This document shows positions 26,543 through 35,007 of a DNA stretch of 64,000 nt, in pieces. The stretch comes from Flavobacteriaceae bacterium GSB9 (GTDB lineage Bacteria; Bacteroidota; Bacteroidia; Flavobacteriales; Flavobacteriaceae). The notes beneath the pieces were generated by a model. The model did no database searches, was not told where the DNA came from, and saw only the letters and a list, made by a program, of their open reading frames with translations. The DNA lies in contig CP062007.1 in assembly GCA_022749295.1 (NCBI GenBank), positions 2,480,001 to 2,544,000 of the forward strand, written 5' to 3'. The stretch's first letter is position 1. Every line of letters begins with the position of its first letter. A program made the position numbers and the translations under genes.

Positions 26543-27562
26543 ATGAAAATAATAGTACCCATGGCAGGTCGAGGGTCTCGACTTCGACCACATAGTTTAA
26601 CTGTTCCAAAACCATTAATCCCAGTGGCTGGGCAACCTATAGTGCACCGCTTGGTAAAAGACATTGCCAAAGTATTAAAGCAGCCTATTGATGAAATCGC
26701 TTTTGTATTGGGAGACCCCGCATGGTTTGGAGACGATGTTGTGTCCAGCCTTCAAGATTTGGCTAAAAGTTTAGGTGCCAAAGCCTCTATTTACCGTCAA
26801 GATAAACCCTTAGGAACCGGTCATGCCATTATGTGTGCCCAGCCATCACTTTCTGGCCCTGCGGTAATCGCTTATGCCGATACCCTAATTCGTGCAGAAT
26901 TTGATTTAGACCCCCAAGCCGATAGTGTTATCTGGACCAAACAAGTGGAGAATCCTGAAGCTTATGGTGTGGTTAAATTAAATGAAAATGATAAAATTGT
27001 AGAGTTAGTTGAAAAGCCCAAAGCGTTTGTTAGTGACCAAGCTGTAATCGGTATTTATTATTTTAAAGATGTTGGTGTTTTAAAAGCCAAGCTACAAGAA
27101 ATCTTGGATGAAAACGTTATGAATGGTGGTGAATACCAAATTAACGACGGCATAAAACGTATGATGGCAGATGGAAAGGTGTTTAAAACAGGAACTGTTG
27201 ATGAATGGATGGACTGTGGTAACAAAAACATAACCATCGAAACCAATCAGCGCATGCTTGGTTTTTTGAAAGCCGATGGTGATGAGCAATTGGTTGCAGA
27301 TTCTGTGACATTAGAAAAAGCTAAAATTATAGAGCCCTGTTTTATTGGTGAAAATGTAGTATTGAAAAATGCAACAATAGGTCCCTTTGTATCCATAGGA
27401 AATGATTGTACCGTAGAAAATTCAACGATAAAGAACAGCCTTATTCAAACCCATACTGTAATTAAAAACGCCAAATTAAACGACGCTATGATTGGTAATA
27501 ACGTAAAGTACGATGGTAATTTTAAAAGTGTAAGTATAGGTGATTATTCTGTTCTGGAATAA
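26543..27562 (+). CDS. Sugar-phosphate nucleotidyltransferase
   Basis: This 339-residue NDP-sugar pyrophosphorylase has the N-terminal activator/nucleotide loop MAGRGSRLRPHSLTVPKPLIPV, the core domain with VIAYADTLI and EKPKAFVSDQAVIGIYYF, and a C-terminal left-handed beta-helix from about 250 with hexapeptide-like repeats (IGENVVLKNATIGPFVSIGN). It activates a sugar-1-phosphate with a nucleoside triphosphate. Glucose-1-phosphate thymidylyl- or uridylyl-type specificity is likely, but cannot be settled. It follows dut after the repeat-rich gap. Confidence 0.88.
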   Translation: MKIIVPMAGRGSRLRPHSLTVPKPLIPVAGQPIVHRLVKDIAKVLKQPIDEIAFVLGDPAWFGDDVVSSLQDLAKSLGAKASIYRQDKPLGTGHAIMCAQPSLSGPAVIAYADTLIRAEFDLDPQADSVIWTKQVENPEAYGVVKLNENDKIVELVEKPKAFVSDQAVIGIYYFKDVGVLKAKLQEILDENVMNGGEYQINDGIKRMMADGKVFKTGTVDEWMDCGNKNITIETNQRMLGFLKADGDEQLVADSVTLEKAKIIEPCFIGENVVLKNATIGPFVSIGNDCTVENSTIKNSLIQTHTVIKNAKLNDAMIGNNVKYDGNFKSVSIGDYSVLE

Positions 27563-27620
27563 TATTCAAGAGAAAACAGGGTGTCATAAATAAAAAAACG
27601 GAACACTATTTGAAACATTT

Positions 27621-27646
27621 TGTCATGTCGAACACAGTGAGACATC
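27621..27646. repeat. Intergenic repeat TGTCATGTCGAAC...GAGACATC
   Basis: Degenerate copy of the GTCATGCTGA-type repeat, with complementary ATGTC and GACAT halves, located just before the TPR gene. Confidence 0.55.
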
Positions 27647-27655
27647 GCATAATCA

Positions 27656-29017
27656 ATGAAAACAAGTAATTACATATCATTTTTTGCCATCGGATTCGTA
27701 TTGATTTCGCAGGTACTCTTTGCCCAAGTCGATTTCAATAACAGGCCCAATGATGATTTGGGTAATAACGAAGATCAGTTTCAGGAGCTATTTTATGAAG
27801 GTTTAAAGCAAAAAGCCATAGAAAACTACGATAGGGCTGCCAAGGCTTTTTTGCAGTGTATAGAAATCGACAAATCTGTCCCTGTTGTGTATTTTGAATT
27901 GGGAAAATGCTACATGAGTTTAAAAAACTTTGGAGAAGCCGAAGATACACTAAAAGAGGCCGTAGACTTAGATCCCGATAACGAATGGTATTTAGATGAA
28001 TTGTATGGGTATTACGTGTCGCAAAACGACTATAAGCGCGCCATAAAAACCGTTAAACAGCTTGTTGAATACCATCCAGATTATAAGGAGGATTTGGCAG
28101 CTTTGTACGTTCGTAGCGAAGATTATGATGATGCTCTAGAAATTCTGGATGAACTTGATGCCGAGTTTGGTATTTCCGTGAGCCGAGATATTATGCGAAA
28201 CCGCATTTATGAAGCAACAGGACGTAAAAAAGAGCAAATAAAGAATTTACAAGAGCGCGTTGAAAGTAACCCAGAAAAAGAGTCGAATTACTTGGCATTA
28301 ATTTTCCGTTATAGCGAAAACAATGAAAAAGATAAGGCTTTTGAAACAGCCAAGGAGCTTTTAAAAATAAATCCAAATTCGCAATTGGTGCATTTGGCAC
28401 TTTATAAATTTTATTTAGATGACAATGAACCCGACAAAGCTATCGAGTCTATGAAAATTGTAATGAAAAGTAGCGAAATAAAATCAGAGGCTAAGCTTAA
28501 GGTACTAACCGATTTTGTAAAATTTGTTAGGGACAACCCCGATTACGAAAACGATTTGGTTGAGGCCACGGCTATGGTAAGCGATGCCAATAATAGTAAT
28601 ACCTTGATGGAATTGGGCCAATATTATTTATCTAAGAATAACAAGCCAAAAGCCTTGGTAAATTTTGAAGCTGCACTTAAATTAGAGCCTAATAACTTTG
28701 GTATTTTAAGAAACGTTATGCTATTGTACCTCGATTTAAAAAAATTCGATTTGGCTTTAGAAAAAAGTAACGAATCGCTTGGTAAGTTTCCTGCACAACC
28801 CTTATTTTACCTAATAAATGGTGTAGCACAAAACGAATTGAACCATCCCAAAAAGGCTATTGAAACCCTGGAATTAGGGTTGGATTTTATTATTGATGAC
28901 CCAAAAATGGAAGCCGATTTCAACATCCAATTAAGCAAAGCATACAACCTTTTGGGCAATACGGTTAAGGCAAAAACGTTTAGTGATAAGGCAAAACAAC
29001 TACAACCCCAAAACTAA
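27656..29017 (+). CDS. Exported tetratricopeptide repeat protein
   Basis: This 453-residue protein has an N-terminal signal peptide (MKTSNYISFFAIGFVLISQVLFAQ removed in two parts around residue 23) and at least ten TPR-like helical hairpins, for example PVVYFELGKCYMSLKNFGEAEDTL and NTLMELGQYYLSKNNKPKALVNFEAAL. It is probably periplasmic and scaffolds protein complexes. It shares one base with the following DUF4292 lipoprotein gene (TAATG), and that gene in turn overlaps the EnvC-like gene, so all three should act together at the envelope. Confidence 0.88.
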   Translation: MKTSNYISFFAIGFVLISQVLFAQVDFNNRPNDDLGNNEDQFQELFYEGLKQKAIENYDRAAKAFLQCIEIDKSVPVVYFELGKCYMSLKNFGEAEDTLKEAVDLDPDNEWYLDELYGYYVSQNDYKRAIKTVKQLVEYHPDYKEDLAALYVRSEDYDDALEILDELDAEFGISVSRDIMRNRIYEATGRKKEQIKNLQERVESNPEKESNYLALIFRYSENNEKDKAFETAKELLKINPNSQLVHLALYKFYLDDNEPDKAIESMKIVMKSSEIKSEAKLKVLTDFVKFVRDNPDYENDLVEATAMVSDANNSNTLMELGQYYLSKNNKPKALVNFEAALKLEPNNFGILRNVMLLYLDLKKFDLALEKSNESLGKFPAQPLFYLINGVAQNELNHPKKAIETLELGLDFIIDDPKMEADFNIQLSKAYNLLGNTVKAKTFSDKAKQLQPQN

Positions 29018-29784
29018 TGTACAAACACAGTTATTTAATTTTCTCCCTAGTAGTTTTATTCTTTTTTAGCTGTAAATCAACCAAAACGGTTGCAACGGGT
29101 GAAGCCAATTACAATTTATCTACCAAACAGTTAATTAAGGCCAATACCAAACAAACGGCGCAATTTAAAACGGTTCAATCTCGATTAAAAATAACCTATA
29201 CCGAAGGTGGCAAATCGCAAACACATTCTGTTAATTTTAGGGCAAAAAAAGACGAAGTATTGTGGATTAATGCTTCATTTTCCCTTTTAAGAGCGATGGT
29301 TACCCCGGAAAAAGTAAGTTTTTATAATAAATTGGACAATACCTACTTTGATGGTGATTATAAATATTTAAGTGATTTATTGGGTACTGAATTAGATTTT
29401 GAAAAAGTTCAGAATTTGTTGTTGGGCGAGACGATTTATAGTTTAAAGGATGGCAATTACAAAGCGTCTGTTAGTGATGGATTTTATGTAGTTCAGCCCA
29501 AAATGCAACGCGATTTGTTTGAGATTTTCTTTTTACTGAGCCCTAAAAACTTTAAAATAAAGTCGCAGCAAATAACACAACCACAAGAACAACGACACCT
29601 TCAAATCGATTATTTGTCATATCAAGATGTAGAAAACCAGATTCTGCCAGAACAAATAAAAGTAATTGCGGTTGAAGCAAATGAAGAAGTGTCTGTAAAC
29701 TTGGAGTTTAAAAATGTTAAATTAAACGAAAATTTAAGGTTTCCATTTAAAATACCTTCAGGATTTAAAGCAATAGAACTCTAA
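29017..29784 (+). CDS. DUF4292 lipoprotein (LolB-like fold)
   Basis: This 255-residue lipoprotein has lipobox FFSC with Cys19. The mature part is beta-rich (RLKITYTEGGKSQTHSVNFRAKKDEVLWINASF), matching the Bacteroidota DUF4292 family, whose fold is thought to resemble LolA/LolB. A role in lipoprotein or lipid handling at the outer membrane is possible but unproven. Start and stop codons overlap those of both neighbours, so stoichiometric production with the TPR protein and EnvC-like factor is expected. Confidence 0.85.
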   Translation: MYKHSYLIFSLVVLFFFSCKSTKTVATGEANYNLSTKQLIKANTKQTAQFKTVQSRLKITYTEGGKSQTHSVNFRAKKDEVLWINASFSLLRAMVTPEKVSFYNKLDNTYFDGDYKYLSDLLGTELDFEKVQNLLLGETIYSLKDGNYKASVSDGFYVVQPKMQRDLFEIFFLLSPKNFKIKSQQITQPQEQRHLQIDYLSYQDVENQILPEQIKVIAVEANEEVSVNLEFKNVKLNENLRFPFKIPSGFKAIEL

Positions 29785-31013
29785 TGGCTAAACAAATTTT
29801 TAGAAAAAAAACACTCTTCTTGGTTGCTTTAATGCTTTGTAGTGGTGCATTCTTTGCGCAAAATAACAAGCAAAAACAACTGGAAAGCCGTAGGCAGGAA
29901 TTACGAAAGGAAATTAATAAAATAAACGAGTTACGTAACGAAAATCAATCTAAAGCAAAATCGGAATTGTCGTTAATTGAGGATTTCAATTATAAAATCA
30001 ACGTGCTTTCAAATTTAATAAAGGTTACTAACCAGCAAGCCAATTTATTAACTAGGGAAATAAACGCAAACCAAAATAAAATCACTGACTTAAGAGATGA
30101 ATTAAAAGCTTTAAAAGCCGATTATGCTGCCATGATTGTTAAGTCTTATAAAAGCAAAAACCAACAAAGTAGGATAATGTTTTTGTTGTCTTCAGATAAT
30201 TTTAAGCAGGCCTACAAACGTTTGCAATATATGAAGCAATACTCAGACCATCAAAAGCAGCAAGGCGAAACCATAAAGGCTAAAACCGAGGAATTACAGC
30301 AAACAAATATCGCTTTAGGTAAACAAAAGGAAGAAAAAAATAAACTCATTGCCGAAAATAGGGAAGTTCAAAAGTCTTTGGAAAAGGAGCGTGCCGCTCA
30401 CCAGACCCTTATGGCATCCATAAAAAAGAATTTAAGCCGTTATACGGCGCAAATAAAACAAAAGCAGCGAGAGGCCAATAGAATAGACAGGGAAATAGAC
30501 CGACTTATAAAGGCCGCTATTGCAAAGTCTAATGCTAAAGCAGGTAAATCGACCGCTTCAAAGAGTTTTTCGCTTACGGCAGAAGAAAAGGTGCTCGCAT
30601 CAAATTTTGTGTCGAATAGAGGAAAATTACCTTGGCCTGTTGAAAAAGGGTTTGTGCGGTTAGGCTATGGTACCCAGCCCCATCCTATTAATAAATCCTT
30701 AACCATTAAAAGTAATGGTGTGCGAATAGCAACCGAAAAAGGAGCAAAAGCCCGTGCCGTTTTTGATGGTGAAGTAAGTGAGATACTAATCATGAAAAAC
30801 GTAAACCCCATTGTGATGATTCGACACGGAAACTACCTCACCATTTATAAAAACCTATCGGAAGTTTATGTGGAAAAGGGCGATAAGGTTACTACAAAAC
30901 AGGAAATAGGTAAAGTATTTACTAACCCAAGTAATGGCGAAACGATTTTAAGCTTCACGATTTCAAAAGGCTTTGTTACCGAAAACCCAAGCAGTTGGAT
31001 TTATAAAATGTAA
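29784..31013 (+). CDS. EnvC-like LytM-domain protein, probable amidase activator
   Basis: This 409-residue periplasmic protein has a signal peptide to about 26 (GAFFAQ), a long coiled coil (30-250) and a C-terminal M23/LytM domain (about 285-409). In active M23 peptidases the zinc site includes HxGID and a YxHL histidine; here these positions read SNGVRI and TIYKNL. The site is therefore degenerate, as in E. coli EnvC and NlpD, and the protein should activate an N-acetylmuramoyl amidase at the septum rather than cut peptidoglycan itself. A repeat follows the stop. Confidence 0.87.
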   Translation: MAKQIFRKKTLFLVALMLCSGAFFAQNNKQKQLESRRQELRKEINKINELRNENQSKAKSELSLIEDFNYKINVLSNLIKVTNQQANLLTREINANQNKITDLRDELKALKADYAAMIVKSYKSKNQQSRIMFLLSSDNFKQAYKRLQYMKQYSDHQKQQGETIKAKTEELQQTNIALGKQKEEKNKLIAENREVQKSLEKERAAHQTLMASIKKNLSRYTAQIKQKQREANRIDREIDRLIKAAIAKSNAKAGKSTASKSFSLTAEEKVLASNFVSNRGKLPWPVEKGFVRLGYGTQPHPINKSLTIKSNGVRIATEKGAKARAVFDGEVSEILIMKNVNPIVMIRHGNYLTIYKNLSEVYVEKGDKVTTKQEIGKVFTNPSNGETILSFTISKGFVTENPSSWIYKM

Positions 31014-31020
31014 CCTTTTT

Positions 31021-31048
31021 TGTCATGCTGAACTTGTTTCAGCATCTC
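31021..31048. repeat. Intergenic repeat TGTCATGCTGAAC...CAGCATCT
   Basis: Contains ATGCTGAA and TTCAGCAT as an 8-bp stem around a short loop. It lies between the convergent EnvC-like and thioesterase genes and may serve as a weak hairpin terminator. Confidence 0.65.
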
Positions 31049-31054
31049 ATAAAA

Positions 31055-31564
31055 CTACACAAATAAAGCCTTTAGTTCAGTTGCCTCATTAGGCTTAATT
31101 TTCCCTGCAAGCAATAAACTTAATTGTTTTCTGCGCAAAGCAGCGGCATAACGTTCTTTTTCTAAATCGGTTTCAGGGATTACTTCAGGCACGGCAATAG
31201 GCCTTCCAGTTTCATCTACAGCAACAAAGGTATAAATAGCTTCGTTGGCTTTTGTTTTTTTGCCTGATTCGCGGTCTTCTATCCAAACATCGATAAACAC
31301 TTCAATAGAAGTTTTAAACGCCCGAGATACTTTGGCTTCAACAGTTACCACGCTTCCTAACGGAACGGCTCTGGTAAAGGCAACGTGGTTTACCGAGGCG
31401 GTAACTACAATGCGTCTGGAGTGTCGGCGGGCAGCAATACTTGCGGCACGGTCCATTCTAGCCAATAATTCGCCACCAAATAAGTTGTTTAACGGATTGG
31501 TTTCTCCTGGCAATACCATATCGGTAAGTATCGTAAGCGACTCTTTGGGTGTTTTTGTTTGCAT
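31055..31564 (-). CDS. Acyl-CoA thioesterase (hotdog fold)
   Basis: This 169-residue single-hotdog enzyme of the BFIT/YciA kind has ETNPLNNLFGGELLARMDRAASIAARRHS, with the catalytic Asn-Gly region and helix, and FTRAVPLGSVVTVEAKVSRAFKTSIEV. It hydrolyses acyl-CoA to free acid and CoA. The chain length preference is unknown. TACCTTTG on the minus strand at 31588-31595, 24 bp before the start, is a good -7 box. Confidence 0.9.
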   Translation of the reverse strand: MQTKTPKESLTILTDMVLPGETNPLNNLFGGELLARMDRAASIAARRHSRRIVVTASVNHVAFTRAVPLGSVVTVEAKVSRAFKTSIEVFIDVWIEDRESGKKTKANEAIYTFVAVDETGRPIAVPEVIPETDLEKERYAAALRRKQLSLLLAGKIKPNEATELKALFV

Positions 31565-31587
31565 CTTTTATTGTTTTAGAAGATGTG

Positions 31588-31595
31588 CAAAGGTA
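31588..31595 (-). promoter_or_regulatory. Candidate -7 element of the thioesterase gene
   Basis: TACCTTTG on the minus strand, 24 bp upstream of the start; no clear -33 TTG. Confidence 0.45.
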
Positions 31596-31636
31596 TAAAA
31601 ACGATTTTTAGGATGGACCTGAGAATTTAAAGGGTT

Positions 31637-32572
31637 TTAGTCTACTTGCTTTACAAGCAGCCATGCATCTTTATTGTGATTGTTCTTAATGTCGCGTAAT
31701 GCTTTTAAGGCTTCCAAGCGGTCTTCGTAACTAGCATAGGCTACTTCATGCAAACCGTACTTATTTACCCTAATTTTTCGAGCGCTAAAACCATTGGCTT
31801 TTAGTTGGGCTATTTTTTTATAGCAGTTTTCTTCAACTCTAAATGCCCCGGCAACAATATGGTAATTGCCAGTTTGTTTGGTAACATTTAGTGTAACGGC
31901 TGGTAAAGGATTTAAATTAAATGTAGCTTGTTGTATCTTGGCCTCCAGTTGCTTGGTAGCTTCTTCTTGAGCCAATTGATTATGGGTTTCAATTTGGTTT
32001 ACATAATAATTTGAAGCTACAACACCACCTAGTGTTAAAGCTATTAAAGCTACAGCTGCATATTTTAAAAATGGCCTTGATTTACGTTTCTCAGGGGTTA
32101 TGGCAATTGGCACAACTTTTTCAAGGTCTTCAACAATTTCTTTGTGTTCTTCTCTCGCTATTAAAGGTAATTCAATTTGCGATAGCCCAAATGCATCGGT
32201 AAGGTAGTTTAAATCGTAGTTAGGCTCAAATAAAATTTTACCTTCGTTGTTAAAAACAAGGTCTCCAATATTTTTAAAAGTTAAGGTTTCTCCTTGTGTT
32301 AAATAAGATTTTAAAAGCCTTACTCGCTTTTCTATTTTTTTCTTGGCAACCTCAAAAGGTATTTTTTCTACATCAGCTATATAGTTGGCCAAAAGCCCAT
32401 CGTTTTTTTGAATTTGCTCATTAAAAGACAATACTTTTTTGGGAGCATAAAATGTATTTGAAGCGTCATCGACTGTAGCCGAAACACGTTGCGTTAAAAA
32501 CGAACCAAATTCTGGTATGGTGACACATTCATATCTATATAGTAAATCGCTTATGTAGGTCTCTAGTTGCAT
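31637..32572 (-). CDS. HU-like (CCDC81-type) and SPOR domain membrane protein
   Basis: This 311-residue protein has an N-terminal region (1-130) resembling the paired HU/CCDC81-like domains of Bacteroidota (VTIPEFGSFLTQRVSA, GETLTFKNIGDLVFNNEGKI). One membrane helix lies at about 172-190 (LKYAAVALIALTLGGVVASNYYV), and a short linker leads to a C-terminal SPOR domain (YHIVAGAFRVEENCYKKIAQLKANG, about 235-311). SPOR binds denuded septal peptidoglycan, so the protein should sit in the inner membrane at division sites with the HU-like part in the cytoplasm. Whether that part binds DNA is unknown. TAACTTTG at 32578-32585 may be its -7 box. Confidence 0.82.
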   Translation of the reverse strand: MQLETYISDLLYRYECVTIPEFGSFLTQRVSATVDDASNTFYAPKKVLSFNEQIQKNDGLLANYIADVEKIPFEVAKKKIEKRVRLLKSYLTQGETLTFKNIGDLVFNNEGKILFEPNYDLNYLTDAFGLSQIELPLIAREEHKEIVEDLEKVVPIAITPEKRKSRPFLKYAAVALIALTLGGVVASNYYVNQIETHNQLAQEEATKQLEAKIQQATFNLNPLPAVTLNVTKQTGNYHIVAGAFRVEENCYKKIAQLKANGFSARKIRVNKYGLHEVAYASYEDRLEALKALRDIKNNHNKDAWLLVKQVD

Positions 32573-32577
32573 GTAAA

Positions 32578-32585
32578 CAAAGTTA
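32578..32585 (-). promoter_or_regulatory. Candidate -7 element of the SPOR gene
   Basis: TAACTTTG on the minus strand, only 6 bp before the start codon, which would give a nearly leaderless message; no -33 TTG seen. Confidence 0.3.
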
Positions 32586-32676
32586 AAAAAATAAGCTTTT
32601 GGATAAAATTTACCTTGAAGTATTTATTAACAGCACAAAAATTCTTTTATTGTAGGTTATAAATCAATAATATAGA

Positions 32677-33780
32677 ATGACGGAAACCGATTTGCTTTAT
32701 ACCTTGGCCTTGCAACATGTGCCTAATATTGGCGATATTACTGCCAAAAAATTGATTGGACATTGCGGTTCGGCCGAAGCCGTTTTGAAGGAAAAAAAGC
32801 AAAACCTTCTAAAAATTGACGGTATTGGTAGCGTGACTTTAAGCGATTTGTTTAAGGCTCACCACTTAAAGGAAGCTGAAAAGGAAATCGAGTTTATAAA
32901 CCAGAATGATGTTGAAGTATCTTATTTTCAAGATGCCGAATACCCAGAAAGCCTTAAACACTGCATAGATGGCCCTATATTATTGTTTCAAGTTGGTGAT
33001 TTTAATATTCACAAGCAACACATCATCAGTATTGTGGGAACGCGAAAAATTACAACAAGCGGTGTAGCATTTTGTGAACGTTTGGTTGAACAATTGGCCC
33101 CTTACAACCCTGTAATAGTTTCGGGTTTTGCCTACGGAACCGACATTACAGCCCACAAGGCTGCGATAAAAAACAATTTACAAACCATTGCTTGTTTGGC
33201 CCATGGGCTGAATCAAGTTTATCCTAAAGCACATAAAAAGTACATGGTTGATGTTGAGAAAAACGGTGGTTTTTTTACCGATTTTTGGAGTTCTGATACT
33301 TTTGACAGGAATAATTTTTTAAAAAGGAACCGCGTTATTGCAGGGTTGAGCGAGGCGACCATCGTCATTGAATCTGCCGAAAAAGGTGGCAGTCTGGTAA
33401 CTGCCGATATTGCCAATTCCTACAACAGAGACGTTTTTGCCGTGCCAGGTAGAACCAACGATAGCCAAAGTGTAGGCTGTAACAATTTGATTAAGCATCA
33501 AAAGGCGCACATGTTAACCGTGCCAGCCGATATTCCGTATATTTTAAATTGGGAACTGGAGGATAAAGAAAAACCTGTAGTACAAAAACAACTGTTTGTT
33601 GAGCTGGACGATACTGAAAAAGCAATCTATAATTTCTTAAAGGAGCATGAGAAAGAGCAATTGGACTTAATTGCCATTAGTTGCCAAATTCCTATTTTTA
33701 AAGTGGCCAGTGTGTTATTGAATATGGAACTCAAAGGTGTTGTGCGCCCACTACCTGGAAAAATGTTTGAGGTGGTTTAA
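32677..33780 (+). CDS. dprA: DNA processing protein DprA
   Basis: This 367-residue protein has an N-terminal helix-hairpin-helix-like region (LLKIDGIGSVTLSDL). The Rossmann-type DprA core shows VGTRKITTSGVAFCERL, VSGFAYGTDITAHKAA, RNRVIAGLSEATIVIESAEKGGSLVTADIA and VPGRTND. A C-terminal winged helix starts at about 305. It loads RecA onto incoming single-stranded DNA during natural transformation. No other competence genes are adjacent. It is complete and close to the family's usual length. Confidence 0.96.
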   Translation: MTETDLLYTLALQHVPNIGDITAKKLIGHCGSAEAVLKEKKQNLLKIDGIGSVTLSDLFKAHHLKEAEKEIEFINQNDVEVSYFQDAEYPESLKHCIDGPILLFQVGDFNIHKQHIISIVGTRKITTSGVAFCERLVEQLAPYNPVIVSGFAYGTDITAHKAAIKNNLQTIACLAHGLNQVYPKAHKKYMVDVEKNGGFFTDFWSSDTFDRNNFLKRNRVIAGLSEATIVIESAEKGGSLVTADIANSYNRDVFAVPGRTNDSQSVGCNNLIKHQKAHMLTVPADIPYILNWELEDKEKPVVQKQLFVELDDTEKAIYNFLKEHEKEQLDLIAISCQIPIFKVASVLLNMELKGVVRPLPGKMFEVV

Positions 33781-33814
33781 AGTTTATGCAAAGGAAGCAA
33801 CCTTTCAATACACC

Positions 33815-33840
33815 TTATTCTGAATTGATTCCAGAATCAC
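33815..33840. repeat. Degenerate intergenic repeat in the dprA-trpS gap
   Basis: ATTCTGAATTGATTCCAGAATC has the same layout as the repeat at 31021-31048 (complementary ends ATTCTG and CAGAAT around a short centre). The 143-bp gap 33781-33923 has nothing else that I can name. Confidence 0.45.
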
Positions 33841-33923
33841 ATCCTTTTTATTTTTTTAGTTGTGATAAGAACCAGAAACATGTTCAGTTTGACAAAGAAT
33901 GTACGTGTTTGGTTTTAGCCCTT

Positions 33924-34892
33924 TTAATACCCAACCTTTTCCCGGACACGTTTCAACACGTCGTTAGCCACTAATTTAGCTTTTTTTGCACCTATAGCCA
34001 AAGCGTTGTCAATTTCATTAAGGTTGTTCATGTAATGATTATAGCGTTCACGTTCGGCAGCAAACTTTTCAATAATCAATTCAAATAGAGCCTGTTTGGC
34101 ATGGCCATAACCATAACCGCCATTTTCGTAATTGGCCTTCATGGTTTCAATTTGTGCTTCATTAGCCAACAAACTGTAAAGTGCAAAACAATTACAGGTT
34201 TTCCAGTCTTTGGGTTCTTCAAGCGGTGTACTATCGGTTTGAATGCCCATGATTTGTTTTCTTAGCTTTTTATCGGCCAAGAAAATATTAATGGTGTTAT
34301 TACGGCTTTTGCTCATTTTGTGTCCATCGGTACCCGGAATAAGCTTGGTGTTTTCCTGAATCTTTCCATCTGGCATTACAAAAGTTTCACCCATTTTGGT
34401 GTGGAAGCGCGAGGCCACATCTCGGGTCATTTCAATGTGTTGTAATTGATCTTTACCCACAGGGATAATTTCGGCATCATAAAGTAAAATATCGGCCGCC
34501 ATAAGCATGGGATACGTAAAAAGTCCAGAATTGACATCTTCCAATCTATCGGCTTTATCTTTAAAGCTGTGTGCCAAAGTTAGCCTTTGGTAGGGAAAAA
34601 AACAGCTTAAGTACCAAGACAATTCTGTGACTTGAGGAATATCGCTTTGTCTATAAAACACTGTTTTTTCAATATCCAAACCAAATGCCAACCAGGTAGC
34701 TGCGGTAGAATAGGTGTTGGCACGCAAGGTTTCGGCATCTTTAATTTGTGTTAATGTATGCAGATTAGCGATAAACAAATACGAATCGTTTTGGGGGCTG
34801 TTTGCCATTTCAATAGCCGGCATTATGGCGCCTAAAATATTACCCAAATGCGGTGTTCCTGTACTTTGTATTCCTGTTAGTATTCTTGCCAT
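33924..34892 (-). CDS. trpS: Tryptophan--tRNA ligase
   Basis: This 322-residue class I synthetase charges tRNA-Trp. The HIGH-equivalent is GTPHLGN (about residues 12-18) and the KMSKS loop is HKMSKSRN (about 195-201). DILLYDAEIIPVGKDQLQHIEMTRDVA is the usual amino acid site. A strong promoter (TTG-N20-TACCTTTG on the minus strand, 34953-34983) precedes it, and a palindrome lies in the leader. Confidence 0.97.
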   Translation of the reverse strand: MARILTGIQSTGTPHLGNILGAIMPAIEMANSPQNDSYLFIANLHTLTQIKDAETLRANTYSTAATWLAFGLDIEKTVFYRQSDIPQVTELSWYLSCFFPYQRLTLAHSFKDKADRLEDVNSGLFTYPMLMAADILLYDAEIIPVGKDQLQHIEMTRDVASRFHTKMGETFVMPDGKIQENTKLIPGTDGHKMSKSRNNTINIFLADKKLRKQIMGIQTDSTPLEEPKDWKTCNCFALYSLLANEAQIETMKANYENGGYGYGHAKQALFELIIEKFAAERERYNHYMNNLNEIDNALAIGAKKAKLVANDVLKRVREKVGY

Positions 34893-34898
34893 AGTTCC

Positions 34899-34918
34899 AT
34901 TTCCGCAGAAGCGGAAAT
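34899..34918. repeat. Palindrome in the trpS leader
   Basis: ATTTCCGC (34899-34906) and GCGGAAAT (34911-34918) form a perfect 8-bp stem with a 4-nt AGAA loop. It lies just upstream of the trpS ATG and so inside its 5' leader. It could be another small repeat or a regulatory hairpin. Confidence 0.6.
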
Positions 34919-34952
34919 CCCATTAAAGTTAATCTTTTACTTGATGTTCGGG

Positions 34953-34983
34953 CAAAGGTAATTTTTTTAATAGAAATGCTCAA
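34953..34983 (-). promoter_or_regulatory. trpS promoter (TTG-N20-TACCTTTG)
   Basis: On the minus strand TTG (34981-34983) is followed after 20 bp by TACCTTTG (34953-34960). The leader to the ATG is about 55 nt and contains the ATTTCCGC hairpin. Confidence 0.65.
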
Positions 34984-35007
34984 TACAATTATGTATTTTT
35001 GGATTCG

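Noticed and set aside
31009-31035. GTAACCTTTTTT before the repeat at 31021 as another ECF site
   Set aside because: No TCTA-type second block at N10; the sequence runs into an intergenic repeat at the end of a gene.
33786-33974. 62-codon frame between dprA and trpS
   Set aside because: It overlaps the end of trpS by about 50 bp, spans a degenerate repeat, has no family resemblance and no ribosome site.
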